Below, piece after piece: positions 32,310 to 41,141 of a DNA stretch of 64,000 nt (positions within the stretch are counted from its first letter, which is position 1; each line of letters opens with the position of its first letter). The position numbers and the translations under genes are program-made. Under the pieces are notes generated by a model. That model saw nothing but the letters and a program-made list of their open reading frames with translations, was not told the origin of the DNA and ran no database searches. The DNA is from an uncultured Clostridia bacterium (GTDB lineage: Bacteria; Bacillota; Clostridia; Oscillospirales; Acutalibacteraceae): NCBI GenBank assembly GCA_945874765.1, contig CAMCHQ010000011.1, forward strand, positions 1-64,000, read 5' to 3'.

Positions 32310-34048
32310 AATATGTTGCTATTATTTTAGTTGCCGTTTTGGCAGTTTTGCTTGTTTTGTTTATTTCGTGGTTCTTTAATATGAAAGCAAACGGCAAGTG
32401 CCCGATTTGCGCATTAAAGAGAATTTTTATTCCGACTAAGCTTACTATCGACATTAGCGAGGACGAGGAATATTCCGCCGATAAGGTTGCACAGACTCCG
32501 CCTATGGGTTGGTCAAGTTGGAATACTTTCAGAAATAACATTGACCAGGATATCATTATGCAAACCGCACACGCTATGAAGGACAGCGGTCTTGCAAATG
32601 CAGGATATGAATTTATAAACCTTGACGACTGTTGGCAAAGTTCACTTCGTGACAGCGACGGCAAGCTTCAGGGCGACCTCGGTACATTCAGCCGTGATAT
32701 TCCTAAGCTTATTAAGGATATCAACGCTCTCGGTTTAAAAGTCGGTCTTTATTCCTCTAACGGTACTCTCACCTGCGAGGACCTCCCTGCTTCACTCGGC
32801 AATGAAAGACTTGACGCTAAAACAATTGCTTCTTGGGGTTGTGAATTTTTCAAGTACGATTTTTGCCACCATGACAGAATCAGCGGTGACTGCCCTGCGA
32901 TTGAGCACATTTTAATTACTAAACCGAAGAGTGCTTTTGAAGTTGATTTAAGACCTGAGGACGCTGAGTTTACAGGCAGAGCAAAGATTATCAAATTATC
33001 AGACGTACCGAGCAAAAAGGCAATCGGTTTTATCAGCCACGGCTCGGGTTCGGCAAGCTTTGATTTTGACGCTGACGAAAAAGGCGAATATGTTTTGACT
33101 TTCGTTTTCCATAAGTCAATAGCAAAAAAGAAACAATATATGCAAATTCACATTAACGGCAAAATGTATGAACTTTTCTTCCCCGAAACTAAGGGATTCA
33201 GTCCTTTGGGCAGGCAGCAAATTGTTGTTGAGCTTAAAGAGGGAATTAACCATATGACAATCAAAAATCCTGTTGCAACTGCGATTGACTCGTCATACAT
33301 TCAATATAAACGTATGGGCGACGCTCTCAAAGAAGCAAGCTCAATGTGGGCAAAGGTTACTCATACGCAAGAAAAGCCGATTACATATTCAATTTGCGAA
33401 TGGGGTATGGCTCGTCCTTATCTTTGGGGTGCAAAGGCTGGCTCAATGTGGCGTACAACACCCGATATCACTCCGACTTGGAAGAGTATAACTATGATAT
33501 ATAACCGCACCTTGAAGCTCTATGAGCACGCAGGACCGGGACATTGGAATGACCCCGATATGCTCGAAGTCGGAAACGGAAAACTTGACGATAACGAAAA
33601 CAGAGCACATTTCTCACTTTGGTGTATGCTTGCCGCTCCGCTTATGCTCGGCAACGATATAAGAAGTTTCGTATCAAACGGTATGCCCGATAAAGATAAC
33701 GAAACGCTTAAAATTGTTACAAACAAGCATATGATTGCCGTTGATCAGGATACTCTCGGCAAGCCGGCTAAGAGGATTAAAAAAGAAAGCGGAATTGATA
33801 TTATTGCCCGTCCGCTTGCAAACGGCGACGTTGCCCTTTGTATGCTTAATACAGCAGGTTCCACAAAGAATGTAAACTTCAAGCTTGATGACCTTGCTAA
33901 AGATTCTTACTTAGGTATTGAGGAAGTTCCGTCAGGATATGAGCTTCACGATTTATGGACAGACGAGCGCACAACGGGAACTACAATAAATGCAACAATT
34001 CCTAAACATTCAACCGTAGTATACCGTGTAAAACCGACTAATGAATAA
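32306..34048 (+). CDS. Membrane-anchored GH27 alpha-galactosidase with inserted beta domain
   Basis: A 580-residue glycoside hydrolase. An N-terminal hydrophobic segment (ILVAVLAVLLVLFISWFF) looks like an uncleaved anchor and is followed by a CPIC pair. The GH27 signature starts near residue 66 (TPPMGWSSWNTF); LDDCWQ follows, then the nucleophile Asp in FKYDFC near 184 and the acid/base Asp in HWNDPDML near 415. Between the KYDFC strand and the YSICEWG strand (about residues 195-350) is an insert of roughly 150 residues with beta-sandwich character (GSGSASFDFDADEKGEYVLT), like a carbohydrate-binding module. The anchor would place the catalytic part outside the cell if the topology is N-in. 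Co-transcribed with the three upstream genes. Confidence 0.9.
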   Translation: MKYVAIILVAVLAVLLVLFISWFFNMKANGKCPICALKRIFIPTKLTIDISEDEEYSADKVAQTPPMGWSSWNTFRNNIDQDIIMQTAHAMKDSGLANAGYEFINLDDCWQSSLRDSDGKLQGDLGTFSRDIPKLIKDINALGLKVGLYSSNGTLTCEDLPASLGNERLDAKTIASWGCEFFKYDFCHHDRISGDCPAIEHILITKPKSAFEVDLRPEDAEFTGRAKIIKLSDVPSKKAIGFISHGSGSASFDFDADEKGEYVLTFVFHKSIAKKKQYMQIHINGKMYELFFPETKGFSPLGRQQIVVELKEGINHMTIKNPVATAIDSSYIQYKRMGDALKEASSMWAKVTHTQEKPITYSICEWGMARPYLWGAKAGSMWRTTPDITPTWKSITMIYNRTLKLYEHAGPGHWNDPDMLEVGNGKLDDNENRAHFSLWCMLAAPLMLGNDIRSFVSNGMPDKDNETLKIVTNKHMIAVDQDTLGKPAKRIKKESGIDIIARPLANGDVALCMLNTAGSTKNVNFKLDDLAKDSYLGIEEVPSGYELHDLWTDERTTGTTINATIPKHSTVVYRVKPTNE

Positions 34049-34066
34049 CGAATAAATATAAAAAAT

Positions 34067-34104
34067 TATCCACCTACAGCTTCGTGCCATAGGTGGATTT
34101 TTTT
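34067..34104 (+). terminator. Terminator of Nudix-GH27 operon
   Basis: The stem TCCACCTA / TAGGTGGA has a 13-nt loop and a run of seven T, 20 nt after the GH27 stop codon. Confidence 0.85.
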
Positions 34105-34158
34105 GCATAAAAAAGCGGACAGAGTTTACACCCTGCCCGTTAAAATATTGAATATATA

Positions 34159-35694
34159 TTATTTAATTAACGAAACTCCCGTCATCTCTGCCGGCTTGTC
34201 AAGTCCAAGCATTTGAAGCATTGTAGGAGCAATATCGCAAAGTCTTCCGCCGTCACGAAGCTCAACACCCTCGCCGCAGTTTACTGCAACAAACGGAACC
34301 GGGTTAGTTGTATGAGCAGTGAAAGGTTTGCCGTTTTCATCAAGCATTTTATCTGCATTACCGTGGTCGGCAGTGATGAAGAGGTTGCCGTTCATTTCAA
34401 TAACAGCCTTTGCAAGTGAACCGACGCAAGCGTCAACAGTCTCAACAGCCTTGATTGCCGCAGGAATAACACCTGTATGACCAACCATATCGCAGTTAGC
34501 AAAGTTTACAATAATAGCGTCATACTTGCCGCTTCTGACTGCCGCATTAAGTTTTTCAGATACTTCCGGAGCACTCATTTCAGGCATAAGGTCAAAAGTA
34601 GAAATCTTAGGAGAAGCAACAAGGATTCTGTCCTCACCCGGATACTGCTTTTCCTCACCGCCGTTGAAGAAGAATGTTACGTGAGCATACTTTTGAGTTT
34701 CGGCGATACGAAGCTGTGTCATACCGTGCTTTGAAATATATTCACCGAATGTATTAACAAGAGTTTCAGGACCGAAAGCGACCTTAACGTTAGGCATCTC
34801 GGCATCATACTGCGTCATACATACATAGTAGAGATTGAAAAAGCCGTTCTTTCTCTCAAAACCGTCAAAATCAGGGTCAACAAATGTACGTGTGATTTCT
34901 CTTGCACGGTCAGGACGGAAGTTAAAGAAAATAACGCTGTCGTCAGCCTTAACTCTGCCCTCTTTGCCACCGATAACGGTAGGAATTACAAATTCATCTG
35001 TAAGGTGCTTGCCGTCGCCATCGATAGTCTCATAAGAAGCCTTAACAGCCTCAATTGCATTGTCGGACTGAATACCCTCGCCGTAAACGATAGCGGCATA
35101 AGCCTTTTCAACTCTGTCCCAAATATTGTCACGGTCCATAGCGTAAAATCTGCCCATTACGGAAGCGATTTTACCTACGCCGATTTCTTTCATTTTATCT
35201 TCAAGTTCTTCAAGATATTCAACTGCGGAAGCAGGCGGAACATCACGGCCGTCAAGAAGAGCGTGAACATAAACATTCTCAACACCGTTATTTTTAGCCA
35301 TTTGAAGAAGATGGAAAAGGTGCTCGATATGAGAATGAACACCGCCCGGTGAAACAAGACCGATAAGATGAAGAGCCTTGCCCTTAGCGTTCTCCATAGC
35401 GCCTTTGAGTGCAGGATTCTTTTCAGCGTCGCCGTCCTCAAATGCCTTTGTAATTCTTGTAAGCGGCTGATATACAATTCTGCCGGCACCGATATTTGTA
35501 TGACCTACCTCAGAGTTACCCATCTGACCGTCAGGAAGACCTACATCAAGTCCGCTTGCTCCGATATAAGTCATTGGATATTCTGCCATAAGTTTATCAA
35601 GGTTAGGCTTTTTTGCCATAGCGATTGCATTGCCGTAATCACTGTCATTCTTGCCGTAACCGTCCATTATACATAATACAACAGGTTTTTTCAT
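34159..35694 (-). CDS. gpmI: 2,3-bisphosphoglycerate-independent phosphoglycerate mutase
   Basis: Interconverts 3- and 2-phosphoglycerate with Mn2+ in the cytoplasm. The 511-residue product begins MKKPVVLCIMDGYGKND, with the metal-binding Asp in MDGYG, and carries the phosphorylated Ser in MGNSEVGHTNIGAGR and the metal site ITADHGNADKM. An in-frame start at 35745 exists, but GGAGGA lies just before the ATG at 35694. Last gene of pgk-tpiA-gpmI. Confidence 0.97.
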   Translation of the reverse strand: MKKPVVLCIMDGYGKNDSDYGNAIAMAKKPNLDKLMAEYPMTYIGASGLDVGLPDGQMGNSEVGHTNIGAGRIVYQPLTRITKAFEDGDAEKNPALKGAMENAKGKALHLIGLVSPGGVHSHIEHLFHLLQMAKNNGVENVYVHALLDGRDVPPASAVEYLEELEDKMKEIGVGKIASVMGRFYAMDRDNIWDRVEKAYAAIVYGEGIQSDNAIEAVKASYETIDGDGKHLTDEFVIPTVIGGKEGRVKADDSVIFFNFRPDRAREITRTFVDPDFDGFERKNGFFNLYYVCMTQYDAEMPNVKVAFGPETLVNTFGEYISKHGMTQLRIAETQKYAHVTFFFNGGEEKQYPGEDRILVASPKISTFDLMPEMSAPEVSEKLNAAVRSGKYDAIIVNFANCDMVGHTGVIPAAIKAVETVDACVGSLAKAVIEMNGNLFITADHGNADKMLDENGKPFTAHTTNPVPFVAVNCGEGVELRDGGRLCDIAPTMLQMLGLDKPAEMTGVSLIK

Positions 35695-35764
35695 AACTTT
35701 TCCTCCATATTGTTTTTCACAAAAAGTGGGTATGCCGAAACACACCCACCCTAAATTAATTTAA

Positions 35765-36532
35765 TTATTTGCTTGCAGCCTTAACAATGATTGAGAAGTC
35801 CTCAGCTTTAAGTGAAGCACCGCCGATAAGTCCGCCGTCAACGTTTACCTTTGAAGTAAGTTCGTCGGCATTCTTAGCGTTCATTGAACCGCCGTACTGA
35901 ATTGTTACAGTCTCTGCAACGTCAGCACCGTAAGCCTCTGCAATAGCAGAACGAACATAACCGTTGCCCTCGTCTGCCTGATCGGCAGTAGCAGTCTTGC
36001 CTGTACCGATTGCCCAGATTGGCTCATAAGCGATTACAACGTTCTTAAGCTGCTCGGCAGTTACATTTGTAAGAGCCATCTTTGTTTGATACTTAAGAAG
36101 TGTCTCTGTATAACCGAGTTCTCTCTGCTCAAGAGTTTCACCAACGCAAATGATTGGCTTCAAGCCTTTTTCAAGAGCTTTAAGAGTTCTGAGGTTTACT
36201 GTCTGGTCGGTTTCACCGAAGTATGTTCTTCTTTCGCTGTGACCGATTACAACGTATTCAACACCGAGTTCAACGAGCATATCAGCTGAAACCTCACCTG
36301 TGAATGCACCGCTGTCCTTAAAATGAACATTCTCGGCACCGATTTTGATATTTGAACCCTTAGCAGCCTCAACTGCGGCAGGAACATCAACAAAAGGAAC
36401 GCAAAGTACAACCTCGCAATCAGCGTCTGCAACAAGCGGCTTCATCTCGTTGATGAGAGCTGTTGTCTGTGAAGGAGTGTTGTTCATTTTCCAGTTACCG
36501 GCAATAATTGCCTTACGAAGAGTCTTATTCAT
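35765..36532 (-). CDS. tpiA: Triosephosphate isomerase
   Basis: Interconverts dihydroxyacetone phosphate and glyceraldehyde 3-phosphate. The 255-residue product has the classic GNWKMN with the active-site Lys, VIGHSERR with the catalytic His, and AYEPIWAIGTGKTAT with the catalytic Glu and the mobile loop. It lies 64 bp after pgk and 70 bp before gpmI on the same strand, so the three glycolytic genes form one operon. Confidence 0.98.
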   Translation of the reverse strand: MNKTLRKAIIAGNWKMNNTPSQTTALINEMKPLVADADCEVVLCVPFVDVPAAVEAAKGSNIKIGAENVHFKDSGAFTGEVSADMLVELGVEYVVIGHSERRTYFGETDQTVNLRTLKALEKGLKPIICVGETLEQRELGYTETLLKYQTKMALTNVTAEQLKNVVIAYEPIWAIGTGKTATADQADEGNGYVRSAIAEAYGADVAETVTIQYGGSMNAKNADELTSKVNVDGGLIGGASLKAEDFSIIVKAASK

Positions 36533-36596
36533 AATAATTACCTCTTTAAAAAATATATTTTACATTTTTACATTTCCCTCAAGGGGAAGGCTTTAA

Positions 36597-37793
36597 TTAT
36601 TTATCTTGTAATGCGCAGATACCCGGAAGGTCTTTACCCTCAAGGAATTCAAGTGAAGCGCCGCCGCCTGTTGAAATGTGGCTCATCTTATCAGCAAAGC
36701 CAAGCTTTGTTACAGCTGCAACAGAGTCACCGCCGCCGATGATTGAAATAGCGCCTGAATCAGCAACTGCCTTAGCAACACTGATAGTACCTGCTGCAAA
36801 GTTATCCCATTCGGAAACACCCATAGGACCGTTCCAAATAACTGTGCCTGCACCCTTGATAGCGTCAGCAAAAAGCTCCTGAGTCTTAGGACCGATATCA
36901 AGACCCATCCAACCGTCAGGAATTTCGTCACTGTTTACTATCTGAGATTCTGTATTCTCGTCATATTCCTTACCAACCTTGTTATCAACAGGAATAAGGA
37001 ACTTAACACCCTTGTCCTCAGCCTTCTTCATCATTTCGCCTGCTTTTTCAACCCAGTCAGCTTCAAGAAGAGAAGTACCGATGTTATGGCCGAGATACTT
37101 CATAAATGTATAAGCCATACCGCCGCCGATAATGATTGTATCGCACTTATCGATAAGGTTTTCGATTACACCGATCTTGTCTGAAACCTTAGCACCGCCG
37201 AGGATTGCAACAAGAGGTCTCTTAGGATTGGCAAGAGCGCCGCCCATAAACTTAATTTCCTTTTGAATAAGGAAGCCGCAAACTGCAGGTAAATAAGAAG
37301 CAACACCTGTTGTTGAGCAGTGTGCTCTGTGAGCAGTACCGAATGCGTCGTTTACGAAAATATCAGCAAGAGAAGCAAGTTCTTTTGAGAAGTTGTCTTC
37401 GTTCTTTGTCTCTTCTGCTCTGTATCTAACGTTTTCAAGAAGCATAACTTCGCCGTCTTTAAGCTCAGCAGCCATAGCCTTTGCATTAGGACCTACAACC
37501 TCAGGGTCCTCAGCAAGCTTAACCTCAACGCCGAGATACTCGGAAAGTCTTTTAGCAACAGGAGCAAGGCTGAACTCAGGCTTGTATTCTCCCTTAGGTC
37601 TGCCGAGATGTGAGCAAAGAATAACCTTTGCACCGTGCTCCATCAAATACTTAATAGTAGGAAGAGCAGCTACAATTCTCTTATCATTTGTGATTTCGCC
37701 GTCCTTAAGCGGAACGTTAAAATCGCAACGAGCAAGAACTCTTTTGCCTTTTACATCAATGTCTTCAATAGTCTTTTTGTTTAATGCGTCCAT
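36597..37793 (-). CDS. pgk: Phosphoglycerate kinase
   Basis: Transfers phosphate from 1,3-bisphosphoglycerate to ADP. The 398-residue product has [11 protein letters not shown] near the N-terminus, [15 protein letters not shown] in mid-sequence and the nucleotide-binding [13 protein letters not shown] near the C-terminus; length is normal. First gene of the glycolytic operon, with GAGAGGTAAAAACA before ATG and a near-consensus promoter. As usual in many Clostridia pgk is next to tpiA, but gap has been separated from it. Confidence 0.98.
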   Translation of the reverse strand: MDALNKKTIEDIDVKGKRVLARCDFNVPLKDGEITNDKRIVAALPTIKYLMEHGAKVILCSHLGRPKGEYKPEFSLAPVAKRLSEYLGVEVKLAEDPEVVGPNAKAMAAELKDGEVMLLENVRYRAEETKNEDNFSKELASLADIFVNDAFGTAHRAHCSTTGVASYLPAVCGFLIQKEIKFMGGALANPKRPLVAILGGAKVSDKIGVIENLIDKCDTIIIGGGMAYTFMKYLGHNIGTSLLEADWVEKAGEMMKKAEDKGVKFLIPVDNKVGKEYDENTESQIVNSDEIPDGWMGLDIGPKTQELFADAIKGAGTVIWNGPMGVSEWDNFAAGTISVAKAVADSGAISIIGGGDSVAAVTKLGFADKMSHISTGGGASLEFLEGKDLPGICALQDK

Positions 37794-37847
37794 TGTTTTT
37801 ACCTCTCATATATTAATTATGATTATAAATAATTTTAACCGATAACA

Positions 37848-37876
37848 ATTATATATTATTTTGCCTTATATTGCAA
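37848..37876 (-). promoter_or_regulatory. Sigma-A promoter of pgk-tpiA-gpmI
   Basis: On the minus strand TTGCAA (37876-37871), a 17-nt spacer and TATAAT (37853-37848), 55 nt before the pgk ATG. Confidence 0.7.
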
Positions 37877-37952
37877 GATAATATTACCATTTTGGCAATA
37901 TATACAAGATTGTTTATTTTTTAACAATGTTTATGGATAAATTTGCGAAAAA

Positions 37953-37980
37953 ACAGAGTTCCTCAATTGAAGAACTCTGT
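37953..37980 (-). terminator. Terminator of P-type ATPase gene
   Basis: The 9-bp perfect stem ACAGAGTTC / GAACTCTGT, with T-runs on the minus strand, lies right after the ATPase stop codon at 37989. Confidence 0.85.
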
Positions 37981-37988
37981 AAAAAAAA

Positions 37989-40640
37989 TTATTTTTTAGC
38001 TTTTTCAACAACTCTTATAACAGCCTTTACAACTTCGCTCAATACAATTACGCTGAATGCAAGAGCAAAAATCTTAAGCCACATATTGATACCGAGAGGT
38101 ACCGTGCCGAAGAATGCGCCGGCAAACTGAATAATAAGCACCTGAAGAACGAAAGTGCAGCCGACTACGCCGAGCATAAGCTTATTTTTAAACAAATGCT
38201 TGAAAATAGTTTGGTCGTGAAGTTCACGGCAGTTAAACGCATTAAAGAGCTGGAACAAAACAAAGAGGGTGAACAATACGGTTCTCATTTCGTTTTGCGC
38301 TGCGCCGAGGAAATTTAAACGGTATTGACAAAGGAATACGATTGACATAAATATGCCTGTTGAGAAAATCTTAATAAACATTTCCTTTGAAATAATATTT
38401 TCGCTTCTGTTTGTAGGCTTACGGCTCATAAGGTCGCTGTAATTCGGTTCAAGACCGAGTGTAAGTGCCGGAGGCCCGTCCATAATAATGTTAATCCACA
38501 AAAGCTGAAGTGCGGTAAACGGTGCGTCAAGTCCCATAAGAACAGATACGAACACGCAAATAACCGACGCTATATTAACGGTAAGCTGGAACGAGATAAA
38601 GCGCTTGAAGTTTTCGTAAATATTACGTCCCCACTCAACAGCCTTAACGATAGTTGTAAACGAATCGTCGACAAGAACGATATCGCTGGCTTCCTTTGAT
38701 ACTTCCGTACCCGAAATACCCATTGCAATACCGACGTCGGCATTTTTAAGCGCAGGTGCGTCATTAATTCCGTCACCCGTTACGGCAACTACCTCGCCCT
38801 TTGCTTTGAGAAGTTTAACAACACGCATTTTGACAGTAGGCGTACTTCTTGCAATAACGCAAATTTTATCAAGCTTTGAGGATAATTCCTCATCACTCAT
38901 TTCCTCAACGTCTTTTGCTTCAAGGGCAATACCGCCGTTATCAAGAAGATGAAGTTCGTCGGCAATGGCAGAAGCGGTAACAATGTTATCACCTGTCAAA
39001 ATCTTAACGCCTACACCTGCGCTTTGGCAAGATTTAACAGCGTCGTAAACGTCTTCTCGAAGCGGGTCGGCAATAGCGACAAAGCCGTCAAATACCATAT
39101 CGCTTTCAAGCTTTTTGTGCTCGCTTTCATCACTGTAGTCACGCATAGTGTCAAGTTCTTTGTGAGCAAAAGCAATAACACGCATTGCCATTTTTTCAGC
39201 CTTAACAATCGCTTTTTCAATTTCTTCAAGACGTTCGCTTGTAAGGCCACACATTTTAAGCACACATTCGGGACTGCCCTTAACGTAGCTTATAATTTTT
39301 TCGTCAACATTTGAAATTGTTGTCATATGCTTAAGCTCTGACGAGAACGGAAAAGCCGACAATGTTTCGTGGTCCGCTCTTTCCTCTTTATATGTCTTTT
39401 TGCTTGACGAATTAAAGAAGTTAAGCATTGCACATTCAGTCGGATTACCGATAAATTCGCCGTTTTCGCCAATGTCGGCAGTTGTATTAAGGCAAATATT
39501 ATGGGTTAAATATTCATTTGAAAGTTCACTTGCGTCACTGTGCCAATCGGTATCGTAAAACCTCTTGACAGTCATTTTGTTTTCTGTAAGAGTACCTGTT
39601 TTATCCGAGCAGATAACGCTGATACAACCGATGGTTTCGGAAGCAATCATCTTTTTAACAAGTGCATTTTGCTTTGAAAGTTTAATAATATTAATAGAAA
39701 GCGAAACGGCTACGATAGTAGGAAGTCCCTCGGGTACAGCCGCAACGATAAGAACTATACTTGTGATAAACGCCTCCATTATCGAATCAAAGCTGAGGCT
39801 CTTTGTAATCGCAAATGAAATAAGCTGAGCAATAAAAACTATAGCTGCGGCGCAAACACCCATAATTGTGATTGTTTTGCCAAGCCTTGCAAGTTTTTCC
39901 TGAAGCGGTGTGCTTGCCTTATTTTCGCCTGTAAGTTCACTTGCGATTTTGCCGAATTCCGTGCTGTCGCCGACTGCGCAAACAACAGCCTTGCAATGAC
40001 CTTCTGTAATAAACGTACCGCTGTAAATCATATTCGCACGTTCCGCAAGCGGTGTTTTTTCGTCATCGATTTCAAGCTCGCTGTCTTTTTTTACAGGGAA
40101 ACTTTCACCTGTCAATGCAGATTCGTCAACCCTGAGGCTTGTACTTTCAATAAGTCGGCAATCGGCAGGAATTTTATCACCGGCGGAAAGAATAAGAATA
40201 TCACCCGAAGCGATTTCATCCTTATTGAGTTTAACCGTTTTACCGTCACGAACCGCTCTTACGATAACGTTGCCGTTAATTTTTGAAAGTGCTTCAAAAG
40301 CCTTTGCGCTTTTACCCTCCATTACAACGCTGATTACAACTGAAAGTGCAATAGCCGCAAACACGCCGACACATTCAAGAGAATCTGCCTCACCGCCTGT
40401 AAACGAACGAATAATATTGACAACAAGTGCAATAATACCCGCCGCAATAAGCATTAAAAGCATAGGCTCGGTTGAAGCGTCCCAAATCCTTTTTAAAAGT
40501 GAATCGGCTTTCTTTTTAGTAAGCGAGTTTGAGCCGAATTTTTCAATATTCTCTTTCGCCTGCTGCTCACTCAAACCCGTTTGGTCGTTTGATGAATAGC
40601 TTTTAAGCACTTCATACCTTGTTTTTGTAAAGTCGCTCAT
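37989..40640 (-). CDS. P-type cation-transporting ATPase (Ca2+/Mn2+ type)
   Basis: An 883-residue P2-type pump. The start at 40640 (MSDFTKTRYEV) is preferred over 40667 because GGAGGAG precedes it. In order: N-terminal cation-ATPase domain, actuator loop with ALTGESFPV, TM4 with AAVPEGLPTIV, phosphorylation site CSDKTGTLTENKM, hinge TGDGINDAPALK, and C-terminal transmembrane segments with the ion-site motif WINIIMDGPPALTLG. The sequence alone would be called a calcium ATPase. The yybP-ykoY riboswitch directly upstream senses Mn2+ in characterised cases, so the pump probably exports Mn2+ (perhaps also Ca2+). Monocistronic, with its own terminator. Confidence 0.93.
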   Translation of the reverse strand: MSDFTKTRYEVLKSYSSNDQTGLSEQQAKENIEKFGSNSLTKKKADSLLKRIWDASTEPMLLMLIAAGIIALVVNIIRSFTGGEADSLECVGVFAAIALSVVISVVMEGKSAKAFEALSKINGNVIVRAVRDGKTVKLNKDEIASGDILILSAGDKIPADCRLIESTSLRVDESALTGESFPVKKDSELEIDDEKTPLAERANMIYSGTFITEGHCKAVVCAVGDSTEFGKIASELTGENKASTPLQEKLARLGKTITIMGVCAAAIVFIAQLISFAITKSLSFDSIMEAFITSIVLIVAAVPEGLPTIVAVSLSINIIKLSKQNALVKKMIASETIGCISVICSDKTGTLTENKMTVKRFYDTDWHSDASELSNEYLTHNICLNTTADIGENGEFIGNPTECAMLNFFNSSSKKTYKEERADHETLSAFPFSSELKHMTTISNVDEKIISYVKGSPECVLKMCGLTSERLEEIEKAIVKAEKMAMRVIAFAHKELDTMRDYSDESEHKKLESDMVFDGFVAIADPLREDVYDAVKSCQSAGVGVKILTGDNIVTASAIADELHLLDNGGIALEAKDVEEMSDEELSSKLDKICVIARSTPTVKMRVVKLLKAKGEVVAVTGDGINDAPALKNADVGIAMGISGTEVSKEASDIVLVDDSFTTIVKAVEWGRNIYENFKRFISFQLTVNIASVICVFVSVLMGLDAPFTALQLLWINIIMDGPPALTLGLEPNYSDLMSRKPTNRSENIISKEMFIKIFSTGIFMSIVFLCQYRLNFLGAAQNEMRTVLFTLFVLFQLFNAFNCRELHDQTIFKHLFKNKLMLGVVGCTFVLQVLIIQFAGAFFGTVPLGINMWLKIFALAFSVIVLSEVVKAVIRVVEKAKK

Positions 40641-40666
40641 TTTTACTCCTCCGTTAAAAAATTGCA

Positions 40667-40868
40667 ATAAAAAAACCTACACACTTAACGTGCATAGGTC
40701 AAAAATATAAAAAAAATAAAGACCAACGCACTTGTACTTATTTTCAAAAAATACTTCGTGCATGAGTCTCGTTAATTAAGACAAGCCAGACGGATAACGC
40801 CGTCAGTTTGTTGACTTGCCACACATAAAATATGCGCAAACTACTCCCCCAAGCTGAGTAGGCTTTTC
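40667..40868 (-). promoter_or_regulatory. yybP-ykoY (Mn2+) riboswitch with terminator
   Basis: Read on the minus strand, the leader holds the two conserved loops of this class: GGGGGAGTAG (40850-40841) and ACGAGACTCATGC (40772-40760), with GACGGCGTTATCCGTC forming a hairpin between them. About 60 nt later is an intrinsic terminator, stem ACCTATGCAC / GTGTGTAGGT (40699-40675) followed by a T-run, just before the ATPase gene. Known members bind Mn2+ and turn on efflux genes by preventing termination. This is the most specific regulatory element in the window. Confidence 0.88.
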
Positions 40869-40880
40869 AATTGTGAGGTC

Positions 40881-40910
40881 ATATTACCATTAAATATATC
40901 GGTTAGTCAA
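40881..40910 (-). promoter_or_regulatory. Promoter of riboswitch-ATPase transcript
   Basis: On the minus strand TTGACT (40910-40905), an 18-nt spacer and TAATAT (40886-40881), about 15 nt before the riboswitch aptamer. The 40911-41032 stretch shows nothing else. Confidence 0.65.
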
Positions 40911-41032
40911 GCCCAACTTTTATATAATCGTATAATTTTTCGACAAATTATTAAATTCATATAATCGTTTTATCGTTCTTTACAGAGCCGTTGCAACATA
41001 AATTACGAATAGAAGCAATATAATTGAACATC

Positions 41033-41073
41033 AAACCAACGGGCTGCCATATAGCATGGCAGCCCGTTGGTTT
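41033..41073 (-). terminator. Long perfect hairpin after LRR protein gene
   Basis: An 18-bp perfect stem, AAACCAACGGGCTGCCAT with its complement, has a 5-nt loop. It lies about 70 nt beyond the stop of the 41142-42596 gene; the T-tail is short on the minus strand, so terminator function is likely but not certain. Confidence 0.65.
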
Positions 41074-41141
41074 ATGAAAAGGAAGAGATAAAAAATGTCT
41101 AACAAAATAACTTATTATTAAATATTAATTTTTCAAAATTT

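Noticed and set aside
41096-41122. 8-codon plus-strand frame with AAGGAAGAG before ATG
   Set aside because: Very short and isolated, no promoter or terminator assigned to it; chance is likely.
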